Assembly (NCBI GenBank): GCA_002496565.1
Contig: DAKJ01000018.1
Span: 712,811 to 776,810 of the forward strand
From: Methanosarcina sp. UBA289
GTDB lineage: Archaea; Halobacteriota; Methanosarcinia; Methanosarcinales; Methanosarcinaceae
DNA: 64,000 nt
Reading direction: 5' to 3'
A program made the translations under genes and the position numbers. Positions 26,256 through 35,091 of the stretch are shown here, in pieces; the stretch's first letter is position 1, and each line of letters starts with the position of its first letter. The notes under the pieces were generated by a model, which was not told the origin of the DNA, searched no databases, and was given only the letters and a program-made list of their open reading frames with translations.

Positions 26256-27215
26256 ATGGAACAGTGTACTTTCAACCTCCCGGACGTCCAGGCCAGCAAA
26301 CCAAGCATAGCTATAAACCTTACCCGTGTAGGGGTAACAAATGTAAAAAAACTCGTTGAAATCAAGAGAAAAGACAAACGTCCTATCGTACTGATTTCAA
26401 CTTTTGACGTTTTTGTTGACCTGCCATCCGATCGGAAGGGAGCAAATCTCTCAAGGAACTTTGAAGCTGTAGATGAAGTACTGGAAAAAATACTCAGCAT
26501 GCCCGTATATGAAATTGAGCAGCTTTGCAGTGATATCGCACATAACTTGCTTGGTAGGCATGAATATGCCAACCAGGCCGAAGTTAGGATGACAAGCGAA
26601 TATATGATCAGGCGTGCTTCCCCAGCTACTGGAATTAAATGCCAGGAAGTCGTAAACATTTTTGCGGAAGCATCGGCTGTAAGGGGACAGGGCAACGATG
26701 ATTATTTTGATGTAAAGAAGTTAATAGGTGCTGAAGTTGTAGGAATGACAGCTTGCCCCTGCGCTCAGGAAATTATGCGAGATAAAGCTGCAAATGAGCT
26801 TTCCGAGCTTGGAGTTGATAGGGATACGATTATAAAATTCCTGGAGAGGGTCCCTATGGCTACTCATAACCAGCGGGGAAGAGGCATTATCTCAATCAAG
26901 GTCGCACATGATTTCGATGTTTCCCTTGAAAATATCATCAACATTATTGATACTTCTATGAGTTCAAGCGTGTATGAAGTCTTGAAACGCTCAGACGAAA
27001 AGGTCGTTGTGGAAACTGCACATACGAACCCGAAATTTGTGGAAGACTGTGTAAGAACTATGGCAGACAATATAGTAAAAGAGTTCCCGAACCTTCCTGA
27101 TAATGCAGTAATCACCATCAAGCAAACCAATGAGGAAAGCATTCACAGGCACAATGCCTATGCAGAAAGAGTTGCTCTGATGGGAGATCTCAGAAAAGAA
27201 ATTAATCAATGCTAA
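26256..27215 (+). CDS. mptA: GTP cyclohydrolase MptA (FolE2 family)
   Basis: Converts GTP to 7,8-dihydroneopterin 2',3'-cyclic phosphate, the first step of tetrahydromethanopterin/sarcinapterin synthesis. The 319-residue protein contains the family metal and active-site phrases TACPCAQ (about residues 167-173) and MATHNQRGRG (about 205-214), plus the N-terminal FNLPDVQASKPS motif typical of FolE2/MptA. Length fits MptA. No other pterin gene is adjacent. Confidence 0.95.
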   Translation: MEQCTFNLPDVQASKPSIAINLTRVGVTNVKKLVEIKRKDKRPIVLISTFDVFVDLPSDRKGANLSRNFEAVDEVLEKILSMPVYEIEQLCSDIAHNLLGRHEYANQAEVRMTSEYMIRRASPATGIKCQEVVNIFAEASAVRGQGNDDYFDVKKLIGAEVVGMTACPCAQEIMRDKAANELSELGVDRDTIIKFLERVPMATHNQRGRGIISIKVAHDFDVSLENIINIIDTSMSSSVYEVLKRSDEKVVVETAHTNPKFVEDCVRTMADNIVKEFPNLPDNAVITIKQTNEESIHRHNAYAERVALMGDLRKEINQC

Positions 27216-27256
27216 AGAAAAAGAAGAGTACGAATAGACTAGTTCTATATTTTTTG

Positions 27257-27372
27257 AACCCTGGAAGTCTCTGAAAAAGCTCTGCTCCGCAGAGACTTCC
27301 AAAAAGGTTAATCAAAACAATTTCTACACAGTTTTGATACAACTTTTTAAAAAGTGCTATGGAGGCTCCCAG
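27257..27372 (+). repeat. Cluster of consecutive palindromes between mptA and the DUF2098 gene
   Basis: Three perfect inverted repeats follow one another: GGAAGTCTCTG (27263-27273) with CAGAGACTTCC (27290-27300), flanked by AACC and GGTT; ATCAAAAC (27311-27318) with GTTTTGAT (27331-27338); and the 14-base palindrome ACTTTTTAAAAAGT (27342-27355). The outer edges carry CCCTGG (about 27259-27264) and CCAGGG (about 27369-27374), which can also pair. The block looks like a transcript-end structure, a small RNA or a miniature repeat element. Confidence 0.5.
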
Positions 27373-27490
27373 GGCTTAACCCACATAAACTTTATTAGAG
27401 GGCCTGGACAACCTATAAGTAGTAAAATTACAGGAAGGGACTTTTGCAGGGCCTGAAATGCAGCGTCCTGGAAGCCTTTGAGGTGAGAGC

Positions 27491-27817
27491 ATGGCTGATG
27501 CTGAAGTAATCACAGCAGTAGGGCGAAATAAAAAACCCATCAAAGCGGGAGATGCCGTAAAATACGTAAACAGTGATACGGTCAGCCGCGTAACTGAGAT
27601 TAAAAAAGACGAGCAGGGAAAGGTATGGGTTTTGCTTGAAAATACAGATCTTTGGTACAGGGAAGAAACTCTGGAGCCAACTGACATTAAAGTAAAAGAA
27701 AAGAAAGAAGAAAGGGAATTCACTACCGAAGAACTGAAAGAAAGATTTAGAAAAGAAAGAGAAACAATGCAAGCCTTCGACCTCGGAAAAGCAGGAGGGG
27801 GAGGAGCAGGAGGTTAA
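27491..27817 (+). CDS. DUF2098 family protein
   Basis: This 108-residue protein has an N-terminal beta-rich domain (AGDAVKYVNSDTVSRVTEI, then VWVLLENTDLWYREETLEP) matching archaeal DUF2098, followed by a charged helix and a Gly-rich end (GKAGGGGAGG). Function is not known; the fold looks like a small SH3-like barrel. A GAGGTGAGAGC site precedes the ATG. It converges with the methanogenesis marker 14 gene. Confidence 0.82.
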   Translation: MADAEVITAVGRNKKPIKAGDAVKYVNSDTVSRVTEIKKDEQGKVWVLLENTDLWYREETLEPTDIKVKEKKEEREFTTEELKERFRKERETMQAFDLGKAGGGGAGG

Positions 27818-27905
27818 TTCCTCTTGCTGCATTTTAAAATTTTCTCTTTTAATATTTCGAGTTTTTTGCATATTAAATATTTTCAGTATTTCCGATTTTT
27901 CAGTA

Positions 27906-29339
27906 TCATTTATCCTGCAATTTTATCCTCTGTGCAAGAATACATTTCCCACCATGCTTGCCGCCAAGGGGGTTTTGCGGTGAGCCTAGAGAATTCATGC
28001 ATCGAGCCATTACGGCTGCGCCTCTGGCAAGTCCATCATCCACGAAGACTACTCTCTCATCAATTTTTGGAGCAAGATTCAGCTCCTCCAGACGTTTCAG
28101 GATCAACTTAGGTTTGTTCCCAGTAATCCCTGCCCTGCCAGTGATTCCTATAGTTGTATCCTCAAAAACAAGCCTGGATTCTTTTGCAACCTTGACCAAC
28201 CTGCAAACCACGTCTGCCATAACCTCATCAATGACAGCATAAACAACCTGAAGTCCATGAGTCTTACAGATTTCCATGCCTATCGCACTAAGCTTGCCCA
28301 TATCGGAACCGTTTACTCCTACATCGCACCCTATAAGTGTTACGCCGATCTGCTCAGCTGCATCAGGACTTACAGGCACGCTTCCATATCTCGTTCTATC
28401 TCTTGGAACTTTTTCGATAATAATCAGTTCCTGAATACGCTTTGCATACGCCTCAATCGCCTTACCCTTCATCTTTAAAGTAAGGAAAGAAGGCGGTTTC
28501 TCTTTTTCAAAAACCTCAAGGGCAGTTCCTACTTTAGAGTCCACAATCTTTGAACCCCGGATAATTGCGTCAGGAATCGCCCCGGCATAGCCGCAGAAGT
28601 TGCCCACTGTTTTTGCATATGGTTGGTCTGAATTTGTGATCCTGCCATCAAGAGTTGTACCGAAGTCAATTGATATACAGGGATTCCTGAAATCAACATC
28701 TGTAAGTTTAGCTGCCTCCTTAATTCCTGCAGTTGCAAGCTCCCCTTCCATCTCGTTTGCAACGATCTCAACGCCTGTAGAACCTATAGGAGGCAATACT
28801 CCGGCTACAGCCCCATCAAAGATTACCTTTTCAAGTTTACTGTACTTTTGGAACTTTTTGGAGATATTTAAAATGGACATTGGTGGTGTCATATTTTTTG
28901 GGGGAACTCCTGCCATCAGGCATCCATCTGCCAGAGCCTTAATAAATTCGCCCACTTCTTCAGGGGAGTCGAAACCTGCAACAACACCAGTGGAACGAAC
29001 TACGAAGTCCAGATCGGTTTTTATATCCAGATTTGCTTCTGCCATTGATTCGGTCAGGGTGCCACGTACCAGTTCTGCAACGGATTCACGAGTAAGTTCC
29101 ACACCTGTGAGAGTCTTCCCGAATACGACTTCTCCGGGTTTGGGGGGACGGACATCTCTGGTCATCCGCACAACCTTATTTATAATATGAGTCCTTCCGG
29201 TATCCATATTAGTAGCTGTAAGAATACATTTGGTTGTAGTGTTTCCAACCTCTACGGAAGCTACAATAAAGAAAGGTTTTGATTTAAGGTCAATCAAACG
29301 AACTTGAGGGGATTCTGTAATTCTTGGTTTCAGAGCCAT
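27906..29339 (-). CDS. Methanogenesis marker protein 14
   Basis: At 477 residues with VASVEVGNTTTKCILTAT at the start, CISIDFGTTLDGRI in the middle and VYAVIDEVMADVVCR later, this fits the methanogenesis marker 14 family: proteins found in nearly all methanogens and having an actin/ASKHA-like nucleotide-binding look (DFGTT and VGNTTTK phosphate loops). The exact role is unknown; it is thought to serve coenzyme M reductase assembly or activation. The gene stands alone and is followed on the same strand by no other methanogenesis gene here. Confidence 0.92.
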   Translation of the reverse strand: MALKPRITESPQVRLIDLKSKPFFIVASVEVGNTTTKCILTATNMDTGRTHIINKVVRMTRDVRPPKPGEVVFGKTLTGVELTRESVAELVRGTLTESMAEANLDIKTDLDFVVRSTGVVAGFDSPEEVGEFIKALADGCLMAGVPPKNMTPPMSILNISKKFQKYSKLEKVIFDGAVAGVLPPIGSTGVEIVANEMEGELATAGIKEAAKLTDVDFRNPCISIDFGTTLDGRITNSDQPYAKTVGNFCGYAGAIPDAIIRGSKIVDSKVGTALEVFEKEKPPSFLTLKMKGKAIEAYAKRIQELIIIEKVPRDRTRYGSVPVSPDAAEQIGVTLIGCDVGVNGSDMGKLSAIGMEICKTHGLQVVYAVIDEVMADVVCRLVKVAKESRLVFEDTTIGITGRAGITGNKPKLILKRLEELNLAPKIDERVVFVDDGLARGAAVMARCMNSLGSPQNPLGGKHGGKCILAQRIKLQDK

Positions 29340-30029
29340 TTTTAATTCCTTCCTAAAAACCTGTACATAAACTCGATTTAGTACAAATCATCATGTGAAC
29401 TTAATCTGAAAACAATATAGACTCAGTTTGAAGATTATTCAAACCTAATTAAAGTCAGTCAGGATAAAACTTATGATTTTAATATTAGAAAGCCAGTATT
29501 TGAATTCAGATTAATCGGGAAAAGTAGTACTTCTCCAACTTTATAAAAAGATCAACAGGGGTAGATTGTTAAAGGTTTAAAGAAGGTATTCATTAAAACC
29601 TATAATAACTTTTGCTAAGTACTGTAAATTAGTAATTATTACATCGGGAGCGTGAAGGGTCACGAATACCCTATCCTTCAGGTTGGGATTGAAGTAAATC
29701 ATTTCTCTTTTTGTTTTCGTTTAAATATCTGTATCGTCACTTCTTTGTAAAATAAAGTTTCTTGGGACTCTGATTACATAGTTGGGAATGAAACTCTATT
29801 TTGCTGAAACTTTATACACAAATATTAAATTATTTCTCAGACTCCTGCTAGAGAACCATTTGTTCCTGTTATCTTTACTATATGTTACTAAAATCAGTAT
29901 TCTACACTACCAATCCATAACTTAGATCTCAAAAGTGTCCACTAAAGCTTAAATGAAGTAGATAATCTAAGCAATTCCAGAAATCACTTTTGTAATTTCT
30001 AAACTAGTTTTTATTGAGTCTCACCTTAT
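29340..30029. other. 690-base gap between marker 14 and the VOC gene
   Basis: AT-rich and without a convincing gene. It must contain the minus-strand promoter of the marker 14 gene near 29340-29420. The only distinctive part is the IS200/IS605-end-like segment at 29651-29694, listed separately. Downstream of the VOC gene stop no clear terminator was seen. Confidence 0.35.
29651..29694 (+). mobile_element. Possible solo right end of an IS200/IS605-type element
   Basis: Two neighbouring hairpins, CGTGA AGGG TCACG and CCCTATCC / GGTTGGG around CTTCA, followed by ATTGAAG. This arrangement (CACGAATACCC, a short stem around CCTTCAGG, GGGATTGAAG) resembles the 3' ends of archaeal IS200/IS605 and IS1341 elements, where the structure is also part of the TnpB guide RNA. 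No tnpA or tnpB is present nearby, so it would be a remnant. Recognition is from memory of such ends. Confidence 0.35.
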
Positions 30030-30494
30030 CTATAAACATTGTCTGACAAATTCCTCTGGCATTAAAGTGCGTTTTACGGTTTCTTCAATTGATAATCCTT
30101 TACTTAAGAACCTTTTAACTACGCTTTCCATGGGTTCACCAACCTCAACAATGTGCATATCAGGATCGTAAAATCTGACGACCCGCTGTCCCCATGGCTG
30201 CTCTTTTAATTCGTGCACATATTTGATGGAATCCATATCTTTCAGTTTTTGAAGGAAACTATCTAAATCATTTTCTTCAAAATACAGTTCAGAATTATTT
30301 GATTTTTGAACAATATTATTCTCGTTTACGTTAATTAGATCTGAAAAATGTGATTTCAAGTGTATAGCGAAACCGCCTTCAAATGACACGTTCTCACCGA
30401 AATCGCACTGTACCTTTTGATTAAGGACGTTTTCATAAAAGCTTCTAGAAGCCTCGATATTATTAACAACAATAAGTGGACATATAAATCTCAT
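30030..30494 (-). CDS. VOC superfamily (glyoxalase/bleomycin-resistance-like) protein
   Basis: A 154-residue protein with one pair of beta-alpha-beta-beta-beta modules: MRFICPLIVVNNIEASRSFY and later PWGQRVVRFYDPDMHIVEVG, the hallmark of VOC proteins. A C-terminal extension (VVKRFLSKGLSIEETVKRT) forms an added helix found in some members that act as antibiotic or metabolite binders. The metal ligands and substrate cannot be fixed from sequence alone. Isolated gene between two long gaps. Confidence 0.82.
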   Translation of the reverse strand: MRFICPLIVVNNIEASRSFYENVLNQKVQCDFGENVSFEGGFAIHLKSHFSDLINVNENNIVQKSNNSELYFEENDLDSFLQKLKDMDSIKYVHELKEQPWGQRVVRFYDPDMHIVEVGEPMESVVKRFLSKGLSIEETVKRTLMPEEFVRQCL

Positions 30495-30948
30495 TTTATT
30501 ATCTCCTTTTGTAAATAATATGTTCTCTTCTGGGGTTTCTCCTATACTGGGTTCTCTTTTGTTGTACTCTTTCCGAATATGTTCTCTTCTAGTCTATTCT
30601 CCTTCACTCCAAAAATTACTCTGGCAATTATAAATTATTTTATACATTATTAATTATAGCCTAACAGGTTGAAAGTATTTTTGATAAAGTATCAGGTAAA
30701 ATGCCAGACAAGGTTGAAATTTCAGATACAAAAAGAAAAATAATATTATAGAATTAAAAAGAAATGAATTAAAAAGAAATATTGTATAAATTAAAAACTT
30801 CAATTAAGTCGCCAGAACACACCTCAGTAAAAATATGAAAATTAAAAGTTACTCACAAAGCAAGTAACTGCACTAATCCTGAATCTAGACCAGACCCTTA
30901 AATACTTACCTAAAGGATTTATTTTTAAAATATTTACCTTAAGAATAT
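30495..30948. other. Gap between the VOC and CbiA-like genes
   Basis: A 454-base AT-rich gap with no gene. Near the VOC start there are three short repeats of GTTCTCTT within about 65 bases (30520-30590), and near the CbiA-like 3' end an imperfect direct repeat of AATATTTACCTTAAGA-like sequence (about 30900-30950). Neither has an obvious function. Confidence 0.35.
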
Positions 30949-32268
30949 TTATCTTCTCCTATATTCCCTGCATTTTTCCACGAATTTTTTTACTGGAAAG
31001 GTAGCAGGATGAGAGTGCATATAGCCTGCCAAGGTGTTGTGCTCGATAAGGCCGTCAAATCCGTCTTGTATACCTTTTCCGCGCAGCATTTCGTATGCAA
31101 ATTTTGCATCGCGATCGCATTCTGTGAGAGAGTAGTGGAATTCGTGGCCCCTGATATTGTGAGAAGAGAAGTTTTTATCCAGAGGGTGGGCTTCAGTATA
31201 CCCAAGGGCTTTAAGCCGATTTGTCATGCGTGTATTTGCAGGCACGACATCTGCGAGTTTATAAGTCCTGTTCTCTATCTCATATGTGCCGCAGAGATAA
31301 AGAAGGCCACCGCATTCGGCATAGATGGGCAAACCATCAGCTGCAAGACCCTTAAGCTTCCGGGTTGTTTCTGATTTCTCAAGGGTTTCTGCGTAAAGTT
31401 CAGGGTAGCCGCCTCCGAGATAAATACCATCCGCATCCGGAATCTCTCCTGCCATTGGGCTGAAAAATTCGACTTCAGCTCCGCAATCTCTGAAGGCGTC
31501 GAACATATCCGGGTAATAGAAACAAAAAGCTGGGTCCATGGCAATTCCAATCCTGAGATCTGCTTCAGGTCTCTGGATATTTATGATCTCTGGAACCGAA
31601 CAGGGCTCGGCAAGTTCAAGTATTGCGTCAAGGTCAACGTTTTCCTCAATGAAAGCTGCCATTTCCTCAGTATTGTAGTCCTTTTCATGAGCCATATAAA
31701 GCCCGAGATGTCTGGAAGGAACCTCGATATCCTTCTTTCTCGGGATCGTACCTACAATAGGAATGTTGCCCGGAAGCGAGTTTCTTATGAGTTCCACATG
31801 CCTTGGACTTCCTACCTGATTCAGGATAATGCCTGCAACCCTGACTTCAGGATCGAATTCAGAATACCCCTTAAGGAGGGCTGCTGTACTTCTGGACATA
31901 CCGTGCACATTGATTACCAGGATTACTGGTATGTCAAGGGTTTTTGCAACATGTGCGGAACTTGCGATTTCTGTAGAGTCAATTCCGTCAAAGAGTCCCA
32001 TAACTCCTTCGACTACAACAATATCTGCATCGGTTGCTGTCCGGGCTACCGTCTGCCCGACTCCGTCCGTGCCCATTATATATGTGTCAAGATTCCTTGA
32101 GGGGCGCCCGCAAATTGCAGTGTGATGCGAAGGATCGATATAGTCAGGCCCTACCTTGTAAGGCTGAACTTTTAGCTGTCTGTGTTTAAGAGCAGCCATG
32201 ATACCCATGGAAACTGTCGTTTTTCCGACCCCGCTGTGGGTTCCTGCAATAAGTATTCCTTTTGTCAT
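30949..32268 (-). CDS. cbiA: Cobyrinate / Ni-sirohydrochlorin a,c-diamide synthase (CbiA/CfbB family)
   Basis: ATP- and glutamine-dependent amidase that amidates the a and c side chains of cobyrinate (cobamide synthesis) or Ni-sirohydrochlorin (coenzyme F430 synthesis). The 439-residue protein has a dethiobiotin-synthetase-like N-terminal domain with GTHSGVGKTT (residues about 8-17) and VVEGVMGLFDG, and a C-terminal glutamine amidotransferase domain with YLGGGYPELYA, the nucleophile Cys in YAECGGLLYL and a late His in YMHSHP. Methanosarcina needs both activities; no F430 cluster is next to this gene, which mildly favours the cobamide enzyme. Confidence 0.85.
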   Translation of the reverse strand: MTKGILIAGTHSGVGKTTVSMGIMAALKHRQLKVQPYKVGPDYIDPSHHTAICGRPSRNLDTYIMGTDGVGQTVARTATDADIVVVEGVMGLFDGIDSTEIASSAHVAKTLDIPVILVINVHGMSRSTAALLKGYSEFDPEVRVAGIILNQVGSPRHVELIRNSLPGNIPIVGTIPRKKDIEVPSRHLGLYMAHEKDYNTEEMAAFIEENVDLDAILELAEPCSVPEIINIQRPEADLRIGIAMDPAFCFYYPDMFDAFRDCGAEVEFFSPMAGEIPDADGIYLGGGYPELYAETLEKSETTRKLKGLAADGLPIYAECGGLLYLCGTYEIENRTYKLADVVPANTRMTNRLKALGYTEAHPLDKNFSSHNIRGHEFHYSLTECDRDAKFAYEMLRGKGIQDGFDGLIEHNTLAGYMHSHPATFPVKKFVEKCREYRRR

Positions 32269-32922
32269 CTGCTGGATATTGTTGCCGTTAAAATATATTA
32301 AAGCTATTAATCCGGCTGCTTAAGCACTTAGCGACTGTTTTTAAGAAGAATCATACAAACTCGGAATAAGTTTTGCTAAGTCACTTGAGTAAGCATGACT
32401 AATTTATGCCTAATAATTACTTTTTTGAAAAATATGGAAATTTTGGTATTTGCAGCCGTGCACATTAATCTTAAGTAAAAGATTATACTACTCCTGAGGA
32501 AAGGACAGCTAGAGTATCAGGAAAATATCGAGGAGGGAGACTTCTGCTTTATAAGCAGAATGAAATATTTATATAGTTAGATAATTTGTTTATATAATTA
32601 ATTTTAGTTATATAATTAATTCCTGTTTCTGGTAATCATATATTCATATATCATTACTAGTACAAATTGAATTCATATCACTACAAGCATCCAATTCGTA
32701 TCAGTATACTTATTCAGTCAATGTACACTCAATCAACTCAAAATCATTAGTACATTCAGGTCCTTTGTCAGAAGTGCCAATTCAGTTGAAGTAAGGGTTA
32801 GTATGGAGATATTTCCAGTATGAGATATTTTTGTCCCACTTACCCTCAAGTGACAAAAAAGTCCAGGGCCTGAAAATAGTAAAAGTTGCATGCTAAAATT
32901 TAAAATGGGAGTTTAACTAGCC
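32269..32922. promoter_or_regulatory. Divergent region cbiA-like / moaA with three repeat structures
   Basis: A 654-base gap without a gene. Seen in order: a perfect hairpin TTCTGCTT TAT AAGCAGAA (32542-32560); two copies of TTATATAATTAATT 18 bases apart (32590-32603, 32608-32621); and a long stem TTTTTGT-CC-CACTT / AAGTG-ACAAAAA around ACCCTC (32828-32859), 63 bases before the moaA start. The last one could sit in the moaA leader. TATA-like sequence is abundant in this AT-rich gap, so no promoter is singled out. Confidence 0.4.
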
Positions 32923-33921
32923 ATGAAGCAGAAAAACCCGGAAAGAACTCCTGACGTTGCAGAAGAAAATCCAAAACAAACCCTTGAGGATCCTTACGGA
33001 CGAAAGGTAACAGGACTCAGGATATCAATAACTGATAAGTGTAACCTTTCATGCATGTACTGTCATAATGAAGGTGCAGAGTGTTGTACTTGCGGCCCTG
33101 AAGGAAAAGAAATGAAACCAGAGCTAATCTGTGGAATTGTAAGGGAAGCTGCAAAATTCGGGGTCAATAAAGTAAAATTCTCAGGAGGGGAACCTCTTTT
33201 TCGGAAGGATTTCGAAGAAATCCTTAAATGCCTTCCTCCATTAAAAGAAGTCTCTGCAACCACTAATGGCATCCTGCTTGAAAAACGTGCAAAATCCCTT
33301 AAAGCTGCGGGCCTGGACAGGGTAAACGTAAGCCTTGATTCCCTTGTTCCTGAAAAATATGAAGCAATTACCGGAGCGCCCCCTGGCTCTCTTGAGAAGG
33401 TTATCAGGGGTATTAATAGTGCAGTTGAAGCCGGACTTACCCCTGCGAAACTGAATATGGTACTCCTGAAAGGCATAAACGACGACGAAATTGATTCTAT
33501 GATGGAGTTTGTCCGGCCTTATAAAGGAATGGTTATCCTGCAACTCATCGAACTTATGAATATTGACCCCAGGCTGTCGAAGTATACGATTGATTCGAAA
33601 GCTCTTGAAAAAAGTCTGGCTGAGAGGGCAAGCGAAATAAAGGTACGTCACTTACACCACCGAAAAAAATACAATATTAATGGGGTGGAGGTTGAGTTCG
33701 TTCGTCCCATGGATAACTCAGAATTCTGTGCCCATTGCAGCAGGCTCAGGGTCACAGCAGATGGGAAGTTCAAGCCCTGCCTGCTGGTAAACAACAATCT
33801 TGTGGACGTCAGGGAAGCAAAAAGTTCCGAAGAGATCGAAGATTTGCTCAAGCTTGCAGTAAGCCGGAGGAAACCATATTGTGTTCCTGTGAGTGTCCTT
33901 GAGAAAGGGAAAAAGGATTGA
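32923..33921 (+). CDS. moaA: GTP 3',8-cyclase MoaA
   Basis: Radical SAM enzyme that starts molybdopterin/tungstopterin synthesis by cyclising GTP. The 332-residue protein has a variable N-terminal extension (about 25 residues), the first cluster motif CNLSCMYC (about residues 46-53), SGGEPLFR, and the second cluster Cys set CAHCSRLR...C near residues 265-285. Unlike most MoaA proteins it ends in KGKKD without the usual C-terminal Gly-Gly; an extra Cys group (ECCTC) follows the first cluster. The cofactor would serve formylmethanofuran dehydrogenase. The 54-residue gene at 34013 lies just downstream. Confidence 0.9.
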   Translation: MKQKNPERTPDVAEENPKQTLEDPYGRKVTGLRISITDKCNLSCMYCHNEGAECCTCGPEGKEMKPELICGIVREAAKFGVNKVKFSGGEPLFRKDFEEILKCLPPLKEVSATTNGILLEKRAKSLKAAGLDRVNVSLDSLVPEKYEAITGAPPGSLEKVIRGINSAVEAGLTPAKLNMVLLKGINDDEIDSMMEFVRPYKGMVILQLIELMNIDPRLSKYTIDSKALEKSLAERASEIKVRHLHHRKKYNINGVEVEFVRPMDNSEFCAHCSRLRVTADGKFKPCLLVNNNLVDVREAKSSEEIEDLLKLAVSRRKPYCVPVSVLEKGKKD

Positions 33922-34012
33922 AGAGAAAAAATAGATGCATAAGTTAAAACAATCAATAATTTGAAAAACAGAAGCATAAGCATAAGTTGATACGATAATG
34001 AGGAGGGAGAAA

Positions 34013-34177
34013 ATGAAGATAGAACTTTTAGTAGACGGGAGAAAAATCCCGATGAATGATTTTGTCCAGAAAATCGTAGTGAATGTCATTAAAGCAATGG
34101 TAGAAACGTTGCATACTATAGATAGTGGATGGAAGGAGATTTCAATTCATATCGAAAAAGGCGAAGAAAAAGAATAA
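34013..34177 (+). CDS. Small protein of 54 residues downstream of moaA
   Basis: Short frame beginning MKIELLVDGRKIPMNDFVQK, with a beta strand, an amphipathic helix and a final strand (WKEISIHIEKG) before a charged tail. A strong AGGAGGGA site lies five bases before the ATG, and the predicted fold pattern (strand-helix-strand) is protein-like. It lies 91 bases after the moaA stop and may be co-transcribed. I do not recognise a named family, and its function is unknown. Confidence 0.62.
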   Translation: MKIELLVDGRKIPMNDFVQKIVVNVIKAMVETLHTIDSGWKEISIHIEKGEEKE

Positions 34178-34299
34178 AAAGAGCAAACAAGTTTTCGGGA
34201 TAAAAGAAAGAGCTTGAGTTTTCCGGGGCCTAGATTTTCTTTTCCAGAAAGATTCACAACTCAATCATAACTCAGATTAATTTTGTAACTTGAGGACAT

Positions 34300-35091
34300 T
34301 TAGAGATACTTTTCAATTTCCGAAAACTCTATTCTGGCAGTTGAGTCCAGGGAAATCGGGGTTATTGAGATGTGTCCTTTCTGCATGATGGCGTGCACAT
34401 CTGTCCCTTCTTCTTCTTCCCTGATCAGATCGCCTGCAATCCAGTAATAGGGCCTGCCCCTTGGATCACGCCTTTCCTCGACATCTGTTTTAAAGATTTT
34501 TCGTGCAAGGCGAGTTATCTCTATAGGAGTATCTTCGTCAGCGTGGTAGGGAATATTAATATTCAGAAGATCCACGTTTTCCGGCATGCCATACTTTAGA
34601 ACGTTTCGAGCAACTCTGTTTACTACTTTTATCCCGACTTCAAAACGCTCTCTATGGTAGTTCCTGGGGTCATCGAATTTCTGTCCTTCATCAAGAACCT
34701 GCATGGAAGCGGCAATTGCAGGCACACCGTAGCTTGCAGCTTCAAGAGCTCCTCCGATTGTCCCTGAGGTAGTGATTGTATCCGTGCTGATATTCTCTCC
34801 TATGTTAAAGCCGGAAAGCACCAGGTCAGGCATTTCCTTAAGGATCGTAAAGATGCCCAGAATAACAGCATCCGTAGGAGTTCCTCCCACAGAATAAGCA
34901 GGTATACCTCCGGCATTCGTTTTCGTGATTCGAAGGGGCTCAAAGATAGAAATCGAACGCCCGACTCCGCTCTGCTGGACAGCAGGAGCAGAAATCGTAA
35001 CTTCTCCCAGGTCCGAAACACTATCAAAAGCTGCTTTCAAACCTGTAGAATAAACACCATCATCGTTGGTAACAAGAATTTTTGGAGCCAT
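34300..35091 (-). CDS. surE: 5'/3'-nucleotidase SurE
   Basis: Metal-dependent nucleoside monophosphatase. The 263-residue chain shows the signature ILVTNDDGVYS at the start (the DD pair binds metal), the Ser of SGVGRSIS, LVLSGFNIGENIS and NINIPY, as in archaeal SurE. An ATG four codons further upstream (35103) is equally possible; neither has a clear ribosome site. It is transcribed away from the 1.8-kb gene-free region. Confidence 0.93.
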   Translation of the reverse strand: MAPKILVTNDDGVYSTGLKAAFDSVSDLGEVTISAPAVQQSGVGRSISIFEPLRITKTNAGGIPAYSVGGTPTDAVILGIFTILKEMPDLVLSGFNIGENISTDTITTSGTIGGALEAASYGVPAIAASMQVLDEGQKFDDPRNYHRERFEVGIKVVNRVARNVLKYGMPENVDLLNINIPYHADEDTPIEITRLARKIFKTDVEERRDPRGRPYYWIAGDLIREEEEGTDVHAIMQKGHISITPISLDSTARIEFSEIEKYL

